Shown one piece after another: positions 1 through 5,482 of a stretch of 5,482 nucleotides of DNA (within the stretch, counting starts at the first letter, position 1; every line of letters starts with the position of its first letter). The position numbers and the translations under genes are program-made. The notes beneath the pieces are model-generated. The model ran no database searches, was not told the DNA's origin, and saw only the letters and a program-made list of their open reading frames with translations. Source of the DNA: an uncultured Clostridia bacterium (GTDB lineage: Bacteria; Bacillota; Clostridia; Saccharofermentanales; Fastidiosipilaceae); the NCBI GenBank assembly GCA_947253135.1, contig CAMXYS010000100.1:1-5482 (forward strand), given 5' to 3'.

Positions 1-14
1 GTATTACACTTTCT

Positions 15-50
15 CACATATGAAAAACAATTTATTTATCCACATATGAA
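15..50. repeat. Short direct repeat in the valS leader
   Basis: The ten bases CACATATGAA occur at 15-24 and again at 41-50, each followed by an A-rich run, with a 26-base period. Each copy contains the palindrome CATATG. The repeat lies just upstream of the valS ribosome binding site. It could be a paired operator or a chance AT-rich repeat; nothing in the sequence decides. No T-box element or terminator hairpin, common ahead of valS in Bacillota, is visible in the 79 bases available. Any such leader would have to lie upstream of the window. Confidence 0.35.
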
Positions 51-79
51 GAAAAAACAGTTTAATTAAAGAGGAAGAT

Positions 80-2740
80 ATGGCGAATATAGAGGGAATC
101 AGCAAAAATTTTGACCACCGAGAGGCGGAGGGCAGACTGTATCGCAATTGGGAAGAAAAAGACTATTTTCACACCCCAATTGATCCTGCTAAAGAACCTT
201 ATACAATCAGTATGCCGCCACCGAATATTACGGGTCAGCTACACATGGGCCACGCCCTCAATAATACCCTGCAGGATATTCTCATCCGCTGGCGCCGGAT
301 GCAGGGCTATGCTGCCTTGTGGGTACCGGGTACCGACCACGCCTCGATTGCCACTGAGGCCAAAATTGTAGAGGCCTTGCGGGCTGAAGGTTTAGACAAA
401 GATGATTTGGGACGTGAGAAATTTCTGGAGCGGGCTTGGGCCTGGAAAGAACAATACGGCAGTCGCATTGTCGACCAGCTCAAGCGCATCGGTTGCTCTT
501 GTGACTGGAAGCGGGAGCGTTTTACGATGGATGAAGGCCTGTCCAGGGCTGTCACTGAAGTCTTTGTCAAACTTTACGACAAGGGCCTGATCTACCGTGG
601 CGAGCGCATGATTAACTGGTGTCCGCATTGTCTGACTTCTATTTCAGATGCGGAAGTTGAATACGAGGAACAGGCGTCCAACTTGTGGCATATCCGTTAC
701 CCCTATGAGGACGGATCCGGCTACATAGTGGTAGCCACCACCCGGCCGGAAACCATGTTCGGCGACACGGCTGTAGCTGTTCACCCCGACGATGAGCGCT
801 ATCGGTCCTACATCGGGAAAAATGTCATTCTGCCTTTAGTTGAAAAGCCGATCCCGGTAATTGCCGACGAATATGTTGACCCTGAGTTCGGCACCGGCGT
901 AGTTAAAATTACCCCGGCGCATGACCCCAACGACTATGAGGTCGGCCTGCGCCATGACTTACCGATTATCACCTGCATCACTGAAGACGGTCATATGAAC
1001 AGTTATGCGGGTCCCTATGCAGGCCTGACCGCTATGGAGTGCCGCCGCCAAGCAGTGGCTGACTTGGAAAAAACAGGAGCACTTGTAAAAACCGAGCCTT
1101 ACACACACAATGTCGGCACTTGCTACCGCTGCAATACCACGGTTGATCCCCGCCTGTCTCTGCAATGGTTTGTCAAGATGGAGCCGTTGGCAAAGCCGGC
1201 TGTAGAGGCTGTCAGAGAGGGAAAGACAGCCTTTGTGCCGGACCGTTTCAGTAAGATCTATTACAACTGGATGGAAAATATCAGGGACTGGTGTATTTCC
1301 CGTCAGCTCTGGTGGGGGCACAGGATCCCCGCCTATTATTGTGAAGACTGTGACCACATTACTGTAGCTGCCACCCGGCCGACGGCCTGCCCGGCCTGTG
1401 GCTGCCGGCACTTAAAGCAAGATGAAGACAGCCTTGACACTTGGTTTAGCTCTGCCCTCTGGCCTTTTTCAACCTTAGGGTGGCCGGAAGAGACAGAAGA
1501 CTTGGCCTATTTTTATCCGAACCGCACCCTGGTGACCGGTGCTGACATCATTTTTTTCTGGGTGGCCCGGATGATTTTTTCAGCGCTTGAGCAGACCGGA
1601 GAGGTGCCCTTTGACCATGTCTTTATTCACGGTATTGTCCGCGATGACCAGGGCCGGAAAATGTCTAAATCACTGGGGAATGGCATCGATCCTTTGGAAG
1701 TGATTGACGAGTACGGGGCAGATGCCCTTCGCTATGCCTTGGTTACGGGTAATGCCCCCGGCAACGACCAGCGCTACCAGCCGGCCAAGCTCAGCAACGG
1801 GTCAGCCTTTGTCAACAAGGTCTGGAATGCCTTCCGCTTTGTCATGATGAACCTGTCAGAGCAGGAGAGCTTTGCCGCGGCGCCTAAAACACCGACCACC
1901 TTGGAAAACAAGTGGATTTTGTCAGCCTACAACCGCCTGGTCCGGGAGGTGACGCGCAATCTGGAGCAATTTGAATTGGGCGTCGGTTTGGGCAAAATTG
2001 TAGACTTCTTCTGGGACGACTTCTGCGACTGGTATATTGAGATGATCAAACCGAGACTGAACGGTGATGATGCAGCAGTCGCCCTGGAGGCTCAAGTGAC
2101 GGCGCGGTATATTCTGATTGGCGCCTTGAAGCTGCTACATCCCTTTATGCCCTTCTTTACGACTGAAATTTATCGCCTTTTGCCGGGGGTTAAGGAGGCC
2201 GACGACCTGATGTTGGCCGTCTGGCCGGAGGTGGAAAGTGAACTCTTGGATGAAGACAGTGAGAACCGGATGGCCATTATCATGGAAGCTACCCGGTCGA
2301 TCCGGTCGATCCGCCTGGAAAAGCAGGTGCCTGCTAAAAAGACGGCGCCTCTGATTGTAAGTTCAGACGATGAGGCAGTGTTAGCCATGTTTGGCGATGC
2401 CTTTGACTATCTGAAGCGGCTGGCCAATGTGGCCGAGATCAGACTGCAGAAGACGACTGATCCGGTGCCGGATAATGCGGTAACAGCCGTTGTTCACGGC
2501 TGCACCCTCTATATTCCACTGGACGACTTAATTGACTATGCGGCGGAAGAGGCCCGCCTGCAAAAAGAGTTGGTCCGCCTGACCGGTGAGGTCAAACGGC
2601 TTTCCGGGAAATTGGCCAATGAGGGCTTTGTGAACGGAGCGCCGGCTGTTGTCGTCCAAAAAGAAAAAGATAAGCTGACTGCCGCCCAAGAAATGTTGGC
2701 GGAAGTTACAGAGCAATTAGAAAAAATCAAAAAACGCTAA
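80..2740 (+). CDS. valS: Valyl-tRNA synthetase (ValS), complete
   Basis: This cytoplasmic class I aminoacyl-tRNA synthetase joins valine to tRNA-Val using ATP and hydrolyses mischarged Thr-tRNA-Val. The 886-residue length is usual for bacterial ValS. Seen in order: the HIGH-type signature HMGH at residues 55-58 after PPPNITG; CPHC at 181-184 and CYRC at 348-351, likely zinc-binding pairs; the inserted CP1 editing domain at about 200-350, with TTRPETMFGDT at 220-230 and ITPAHDPNDY at 277-286; a second pair of cysteine knuckles, CEDC at 421-424 and CPAC at 437-440; the KMSKS signature at 527-531; an anticodon-binding helical domain from about 610; and a charged C-terminal coiled coil from about 820 that contacts tRNA in this family. 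The ATG start is supported by GAGGAAG five to ten bases upstream and by the standard ValS N-terminus. In many Bacillota folC follows valS; here a terminator follows, so the gene appears to end its transcript. Confidence 0.98.
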   Translation: MANIEGISKNFDHREAEGRLYRNWEEKDYFHTPIDPAKEPYTISMPPPNITGQLHMGHALNNTLQDILIRWRRMQGYAALWVPGTDHASIATEAKIVEALRAEGLDKDDLGREKFLERAWAWKEQYGSRIVDQLKRIGCSCDWKRERFTMDEGLSRAVTEVFVKLYDKGLIYRGERMINWCPHCLTSISDAEVEYEEQASNLWHIRYPYEDGSGYIVVATTRPETMFGDTAVAVHPDDERYRSYIGKNVILPLVEKPIPVIADEYVDPEFGTGVVKITPAHDPNDYEVGLRHDLPIITCITEDGHMNSYAGPYAGLTAMECRRQAVADLEKTGALVKTEPYTHNVGTCYRCNTTVDPRLSLQWFVKMEPLAKPAVEAVREGKTAFVPDRFSKIYYNWMENIRDWCISRQLWWGHRIPAYYCEDCDHITVAATRPTACPACGCRHLKQDEDSLDTWFSSALWPFSTLGWPEETEDLAYFYPNRTLVTGADIIFFWVARMIFSALEQTGEVPFDHVFIHGIVRDDQGRKMSKSLGNGIDPLEVIDEYGADALRYALVTGNAPGNDQRYQPAKLSNGSAFVNKVWNAFRFVMMNLSEQESFAAAPKTPTTLENKWILSAYNRLVREVTRNLEQFELGVGLGKIVDFFWDDFCDWYIEMIKPRLNGDDAAVALEAQVTARYILIGALKLLHPFMPFFTTEIYRLLPGVKEADDLMLAVWPEVESELLDEDSENRMAIIMEATRSIRSIRLEKQVPAKKTAPLIVSSDDEAVLAMFGDAFDYLKRLANVAEIRLQKTTDPVPDNAVTAVVHGCTLYIPLDDLIDYAAEEARLQKELVRLTGEVKRLSGKLANEGFVNGAPAVVVQKEKDKLTAAQEMLAEVTEQLEKIKKR

Positions 2741-2765
2741 GCTGTCGCTCGATGCTAATATTTCT

Positions 2766-2798
2766 AAAGCTACCTTCAATCGAGGGTAGCTTTTTTTT
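2766..2798 (+). terminator. Intrinsic terminator of valS
   Basis: A 12-bp stem is formed by AAAGCTACCTTC (2766-2777) and GAGGGTAGCTTT (2782-2793), with one G-T wobble and the tetraloop AATC. A run of eight T starts at 2791. It begins 25 bases after the valS stop codon. The A-rich left side pairs with part of the T tract, so it may also act weakly on the other strand, but no minus-strand gene needs it. Confidence 0.93.
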
Positions 2799-2834
2799 AG
2801 GACCGGACAGAAGGAGACCGGGAGAGCAGGTATC

Positions 2835-2863
2835 TAGCCACGAAGAAACGGGTCAAGTATAAT
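2835..2863 (+). promoter_or_regulatory. Likely sigma-A promoter for the lipoprotein gene
   Basis: A perfect -10 hexamer TATAAT lies at 2858-2863. Seventeen bases upstream is TAGCCA (2835-2840), a 4-of-6 match to the -35 consensus. It falls between the valS terminator and the lipoprotein gene, which is where a promoter is required. Transcription would begin near 2870 and give a leader of about 37 bases. Confidence 0.6.
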
Positions 2864-2906
2864 TAATTCAACAGAACAAGTGTCATCAAAGATAGGAGGT
2901 TTCCAC

Positions 2907-3263
2907 ATGAAAAAGATGATCTCTACCCTCTTGCTGGCTGCTTTGTTGGCTCTGGCTGCACTTTTACCGGCTTGCTCTTCTAAAAACAAAGAAAAGGAGG
3001 GCCTCCCTGCCTCGCCGGGGGGTGATACAGTCTCTGTAGATGATAAGGGCACAGTCGAAAAGGCGGTTACATCCGGGCAGGTGGAAGTGACGACTAGCTC
3101 CGGTAAGCCCTTTGATCAATATACTGATGAAGAGGCCGAAAGTGCCTTGCAATCCTTGGCTGATGCAGCGCAGTCTCGTATTGACAGCGGCGAACTTAAG
3201 TATGATCCCGACAACCTTCCTCAGTTTGGACACTTCCCGGAGGAAGAGCAAAATACTAAATAA
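2907..3263 (+). CDS. Small predicted lipoprotein of unknown function
   Basis: The 118-residue product starts with a classic lipoprotein signal peptide: the basic MKK, a hydrophobic Leu/Ala stretch at residues 6-20, and the lipobox LPAC with the lipidated cysteine at residue 23. It should be exported by Sec, cleaved by signal peptidase II and anchored to the outer face of the membrane. The mature part (about 96 residues) is hydrophilic and acidic. It has a Ser/Lys/Glu-rich linker after the cysteine, then a probable helical segment (about 70-97, DEEAESALQSLADAAQSRID) and an acidic tail. I recognise no domain. The ATG at 2907 was chosen over an in-frame GTG at 2880 because AGGAGGT (2894-2900) sits six bases ahead of it and because the signal peptide begins there. 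It is a single-gene unit between the valS terminator and the tRNA. No terminator of its own is visible, so transcripts may run into the tRNA. Confidence 0.85.
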   Translation: MKKMISTLLLAALLALAALLPACSSKNKEKEGLPASPGGDTVSVDDKGTVEKAVTSGQVEVTTSSGKPFDQYTDEEAESALQSLADAAQSRIDSGELKYDPDNLPQFGHFPEEEQNTK

Positions 3264-3269
3264 TTTTAT

Positions 3270-3298
3270 TTGCAGAGTCAGGCCGGATGTGTTACTAT
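3270..3298 (+). promoter_or_regulatory. Possible promoter of tRNA-Gln
   Basis: TTGCAG (3270-3275) and TACTAT (3293-3298) are separated by 17 bases and resemble -35 and -10 hexamers with several mismatches. A start near 3305 would lie about eight bases before the mature tRNA 5' end. The position fits well but the hexamers are only moderate, and read-through from the lipoprotein gene is an alternative. Confidence 0.45.
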
Positions 3299-3312
3299 AT
3301 CTTCCGTTCTAT

Positions 3313-3386
3313 TGCCGACTAGTGTAAAGGTAGCACACCAGACTCTGACTCTGTTCGTGAGGGTTCGAATCCTTCGTCGGCAGCCA
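3313..3386 (+). tRNA. tRNA-Gln (anticodon CTG), CCA encoded
   Basis: The cloverleaf folds by hand. The acceptor stem TGCCGAC (3313-3319) pairs fully with GTCGGCA (3376-3382), with discriminator G3383 and an encoded CCA at 3384-3386. The D stem is GTG/CAC (3322-3324, 3334-3336), with the conserved GG in the loop. The anticodon arm CCAGA/TCTGT encloses the loop CTCTGAC (3343-3349), giving anticodon CTG at 3345-3347 after the conserved T33. The T arm GAGGG/CCTTC encloses TTCGAAT (3364-3370). The outermost anticodon-stem pair (3338:3354) is a C-U mismatch. The variable loop has four bases. The weak T1-A72 pair and G73 fit glutamine identity. It reads CAG codons, and a separate TTG-anticodon tRNA-Gln is expected elsewhere in the genome. 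It stands alone with its own terminator. Confidence 0.95.
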
Positions 3387-3396
3387 ACCCGGAACG

Positions 3397-3439
3397 CAGT
3401 CGTTGATACAATTTAAGTATCAGCGACTGTTTTCTTTTT
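3397..3439 (+). terminator. Intrinsic terminator of tRNA-Gln
   Basis: A 13-bp stem is formed by CAGTCGTTGATAC (3397-3409) and GTATCAGCGACTG (3417-3429), with a single G-T wobble and a seven-base AT-only loop. It is followed by a T-rich tail, TTTTCTTTTT. It starts 11 bases after the tRNA CCA end and closes the tRNA transcription unit. It also marks the boundary between the ordinary chromosomal genes and the accessory-looking DNA to the right. Confidence 0.95.
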
Positions 3440-3471
3440 GGAATGCATTCAAAATCACCTTGTAATGCACA

Positions 3472-3500
3472 TTGTTGATGTGTTAATAGAATTGTATCAT
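3472..3500 (+). promoter_or_regulatory. Possible promoter of the YunG-family gene
   Basis: TATCAT at 3495-3500 matches the -10 consensus at five of six positions. TTGTTG at 3472-3477 is a weak -35, 17 bases upstream. Because the tRNA terminator ends at 3439, the next gene needs a promoter in this gap. A ten-base perfect palindrome, GAATGCATTC, lies upstream at 3441-3450, and its AATGCA core recurs at 3464-3469. This could be an operator, but there is no direct support. Confidence 0.38.
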
Positions 3501-3528
3501 TTCAGAAAAAAGAAAGGATGGGGAGCTA

Positions 3529-4011
3529 ATGTTCTATACAAATTCAAAACGAGAGATAAGTTATTTTGGGTTTGAGGATGGCGAGGAAATTAAAAGGAAG
3601 CATCCTGACCCGAGCAAAGCGATTCAAAGCTTGAACGATTTGTTCGGACTACTGCTTAAAGCGTGGTCAAAGGAAACGGCATATCCCTCAAGTCAAAAGG
3701 ATCCTAACTTCAATATCGATAATGATCCCACCTATGGCCAATGTGCAATCACAGCGACACTTGTCTACGATTTGTTTGGTGGGAGCATTCATAAGGTTAA
3801 CGTTTCCGGAGGTGGGACCCATTATTTCAATAGAATCAATGGTGGATACATTGATTTAACGAGTGATCAGTTTTCACTTTATGGAATTCCGTTGTCGTAT
3901 GAACCTAATCAGAAAATTAGTCGTGAATATTGCGGAAAAAACCCCAATACCCTTAAACGATACAAACTATTGGTAAAAAGCGTAGCAGATGAAATTGCGA
4001 GAATGGAATAG
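3529..4011 (+). CDS. YunG-family protein, putative papain-like fold
   Basis: The 160-residue product resembles the YunG family, named after an uncharacterised Bacillus subtilis protein. I recognise this from the pattern YGQCAITA (69-76), DLFGG (81-85), GGTHYFNRINGG (95-106) and IDLTSDQF (108-115). The spaced Cys72, His98 and Asp109 look like the Cys-His-Asp order of papain-like or transglutaminase-like enzymes; that activity is my inference and is not established. No signal peptide or membrane segment is seen, so it should be cytoplasmic. The N-terminus has a helical stretch (AIQSLNDLFGLLLKAW, 31-46). The ATG start is supported by AAAGGA (3513-3518), ten bases upstream, and by a GGGGAG immediately ahead. 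The gene appears more AT-rich than valS, follows the tRNA terminator and faces a recombinase relic, so it may be cargo of a former mobile element. Confidence 0.8.
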   Translation: MFYTNSKREISYFGFEDGEEIKRKHPDPSKAIQSLNDLFGLLLKAWSKETAYPSSQKDPNFNIDNDPTYGQCAITATLVYDLFGGSIHKVNVSGGGTHYFNRINGGYIDLTSDQFSLYGIPLSYEPNQKISREYCGKNPNTLKRYKLLVKSVADEIARME

Positions 4012-4029
4012 CGGAAGAAAGAAGCGGAG

Positions 4030-4045
4030 CAGAAATCAGTTTCTG
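4030..4045. repeat. Small hairpin between convergent genes
   Basis: CAGAAA (4030-4035) and TTTCTG (4040-4045) form a perfect 6-bp inverted repeat around TCAG, overlapping the recombinase stop codon. It is the only structure in the 24-base gap between the convergent YunG-family gene and the recombinase relic. It has no T tract on either side, so it is at best a weak terminator. Confidence 0.3.
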
Positions 4046-5248
4046 CCCGGGATAGCAAGTAAAATCTCGCTGCCGTCTTGGAAGCGGTATAGCAGAGTGT
4101 TATCGCTCTTTACTGTTACTGTGGCCACAGTACTCATCCAAAGCGTATTCGAGAATTTTATGGGTAAGATATCATCATCATCAAACACAGCAAACATAAA
4201 ACCGCTTAGGGCAGAGCTTTGATGGTTCTTGTCTCCAATGACTGATTCAATTTCCTCAAATTCCGCTTGCAGAGTCTCATATCGATCTACTTGTGCATCA
4301 TAGCGTTTTTGGTAATCTTCTTGGTTAAGAGCATGGGTGGCATTTTCGTTTACCATCCGTGAAATAATTTCAGCCACTATCTCCGTCTTTTGAGAAAGTT
4401 CTTTAAGCCTGCTTTCTTCCTCGGAGCAGTCGGTTAATTTCCTTTTCAATTCCCGACAGTGGACAAGGAGCTTTTCCTTATCACTCAGAAGAAAGCTCAA
4501 TGCTCTAATAAAGGAATCTTGAATTTCTGTTTCATTAAGATGTGGGGTACTGCATTTAACTTCGCTCTTGAACTTGTTGTTACACTGCCAGACGGTTCGC
4601 TTGTATTTCGTGTTGGAGTGCCAAACCTTCGAGCCATAGAAAGCTCCACAATCGCCACAGACCAATTTAGTGGAGTAAGGGGTACTGTTACTATAATCGG
4701 TAGTTAAATTATCTCTTCGGGCGTATTCCGCCTGTACAAGGTCAAATTCTTCAGGCTCAATAATGGCAGGATGGCTGTCTTCTATGTAGTACTGCTGTAC
4801 TTCGCCTTCGTTTACTTTCTGTTTTTTGGTGAGAAAACCCACTGTGTATTTCTTTTGTAACAGGGCCGGAATCCCTATATTTTTCATTTTGCAAAATACT
4901 GGCGACCGTGCTGCTATACCATTGTTCTTTGCCCGTTGGCGATAAAATGTGTTCTTTCTTCAGTTTTCTTGCAATCCCGTAAGGCGTCATGCCTTTCATG
5001 AAAAGGCGGTAGATGTAGCGTACAATTCCGGCTTCTTCAGGGATTATCTCAGGAAGTCCATTTGCCCCCTTTTTGAAGCCCAGAACATTCTTATAAGGCA
5101 TCATGACCTTGCCGTCTGAGAATTGTTTTCGGATACCCCAAGTGACGCTCTCCGAGATGGAACGGCTTTCTTCTTGGGCTAAAGAACTCATAATCGTAAT
5201 GAGCAACTCCCCCTTGGAGTCTAGAGCATAGATGTTTTCTTTTTCAAA
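4036..5248 (-). pseudogene. Large serine recombinase relic, N-truncated and frameshifted
   Basis: This is the remnant of a site-specific integrase of the large serine recombinase type. Homology-like sequence starts abruptly at 5248 with FEKENIY and continues DSKGELLITIMSSLAQEESRS, the end of the resolvase domain and its long helix. The recombinase domain follows (down to about 4880), with EEAGIVRYIYRLF and YGIARKLK. At about 4876-4864 the frame changes: the family would continue from NEKYR into LLQKKYTV, which lies in another frame (one extra base, or two missing). The second frame carries NEGEVQQYY, SHPAIIEPEEFDLVQAEY and a zinc ribbon (CGDC, then the cysteines of WQC and VKC). A charged coiled-coil region and a normal-looking C-terminus end in TGA at 4036-4038. 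The first 100 or more residues, including the catalytic serine, are absent; the frame runs into a TAA at 5267-5269. About 400 of the usual 500 or more residues remain. It cannot act as a recombinase. A TTG at 5206 and an ATG at 4887 open the two frames but are not credible starts. Confidence 0.9.
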
Positions 5249-5348
5249 AGATCTGATCCTGGAATTTTATCCAATATCAGTCAGAATGTTCAAATATAGA
5301 TTTGAATTATATGGGTTGATGCCCATCCTGATGTGTCTACAATCGAGC

Positions 5349-5377
5349 TTGATTGAAATAATTTAGAGATGTATTTT
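5349..5377 (+). promoter_or_regulatory. Possible promoter of the truncated terminal gene
   Basis: TTGATT (5349-5354) and TATTTT (5372-5377) are separated by 17 bases, each matching its consensus at four of six positions. They lie about 20 bases before the ATG at 5398, in AT-rich DNA where chance matches are common. Upstream, 5249-5348 holds no open frame that I can support. It has only a small inverted repeat, ATGGG/CCCAT (5311-5315, 5322-5326). Confidence 0.35.
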
Positions 5378-5397
5378 AATTGAGAGGTTGTTGTTTT

Positions 5398-5436
5398 ATG
5401 AAAAAAAGAATTTTCATAGTGCTAGCAGTTTTTTGC
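5398..5436 (+). CDS. Start of a gene for an exported protein (3' end missing)
   Basis: ATG at 5398 follows GAGAGG (5382-5387) by ten bases. The 13 genuine codons give MKKRIFIVLAVFC, the basic and hydrophobic start of a signal peptide or membrane anchor. At 5437 the sequence turns into sequencing adapter, so everything after codon 13 is lost. The frame continues through the adapter to a false stop at 5455-5457. The product cannot be identified. A signal peptide, a lipoprotein signal (Cys at residue 13 would be early) or an N-terminal membrane helix are all possible. Confidence 0.55.
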
Positions 5437-5482
5437 CTGTCTCTTATACACATCTGACGCTGCCGACGATTCGCCACCGGTG
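5437..5482. other. Illumina Nextera adapter contamination at the contig end
   Basis: Bases 5437-5455 are the 19-base Tn5 mosaic end as used in Nextera libraries (CTGTCTCTTATACACATCT). Bases 5456-5469, GACGCTGCCGACGA, are the reverse complement of the read-1 adapter extension. The remaining 13 bases fit a 10-base sample index (5470-5479, TTCGCCACCG) followed by GTG, the first bases of the flow-cell primer region. This is library-preparation sequence and not part of the organism. No gene, repeat or transposon end should be annotated here. Confidence 0.97.

Noticed and set aside
959..1411. A 150-residue minus-strand open frame inside valS.
   Set aside because: It is antisense to conserved ValS editing and catalytic sequence, with no ribosome binding site or recognisable protein features.
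2964..3251. A 95-residue minus-strand open frame opposite the lipoprotein gene.
   Set aside because: It is a shadow of the plus-strand gene, which has a promoter, a ribosome binding site and a signal peptide; the minus frame has none of these.
3374..3384. Eleven bases at the tRNA-Gln 3' end (TCGTCGGCAGC) recur inverted at 5459-5469, looking like attachment sites of an integrated element.
   Set aside because: The second copy lies inside the Nextera adapter. The match is a coincidence between the tRNA acceptor end and the adapter sequence.
4459..4707. An 82-residue plus-strand open frame across the recombinase relic.
   Set aside because: It is antisense to the zinc-ribbon and following helix of the recombinase and has no start signal.
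4757..5206. A separate complete recombinase gene starting at TTG 5206.
   Set aside because: Recombinase-like residues continue upstream of that codon to 5248 in the same frame, and the last residues before the stop come after the frameshift. It is a piece of one broken gene.
5437..5455. A Tn5/IS50-type transposon mosaic end.
   Set aside because: It continues into the synthetic read-1 adapter and a likely index, so it comes from library preparation and not from a resident transposon.
5398..5457. A complete 19-residue small peptide gene.
   Set aside because: The last six codons and the stop are adapter sequence. Only the first 13 codons are genuine.
1..5482. A CRISPR array or other regularly spaced repeat system.
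   Set aside because: No repeat recurs more than twice, and no cas-like protein is encoded.

Overview
The window looks like the end of a contig from a clostridial-type Bacillota (Firmicutes). The evidence is a bacterial-type valyl-tRNA synthetase, strong AGGAGG-like ribosome binding sites, rho-independent terminators with long T tracts, a CCA-encoding tRNA gene, a YunG-family protein and a large serine recombinase of the type common in gut Clostridia. The genus cannot be named from this sequence alone.

Left part (1-3440): ordinary chromosome. valS (80-2740) is complete and ends at a strong intrinsic terminator. A 118-residue lipoprotein of unknown function (2907-3263) follows, with its own promoter and a near-perfect ribosome binding site. 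Next comes a single tRNA-Gln(CTG) gene (3313-3386) with its own likely promoter and an excellent terminator (3397-3439). Each of these three is a separate transcription unit.

Right part (3441-5436): this looks like accessory DNA, with a composition that appears more AT-rich by eye. It begins directly after the tRNA terminator with a gene for a 160-residue YunG-family protein (3529-4011) that carries a Cys/His/Asp pattern suggestive of a papain-like fold. Convergent to it is a decayed large serine recombinase (4036-5248, minus strand). That gene has lost its whole N-terminal catalytic domain and has a frameshift near 4864-4876. Beyond it, an AT-rich stretch holds a possible promoter and the first 13 codons of a gene whose product starts like an exported protein (5398-5436).

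The last 46 bases (5437-5482) are not biological. They match the Illumina Nextera transposase mosaic end and read-1 adapter in reverse complement, followed by what looks like a 10-base index and the start of the flow-cell primer. Genuine sequence stops at 5436.

I see no convincing new multi-gene system. The most notable biological points are the YunG-family gene beside a recombinase relic downstream of a tRNA, and the sharp breakpoint that removed the recombinase catalytic domain.
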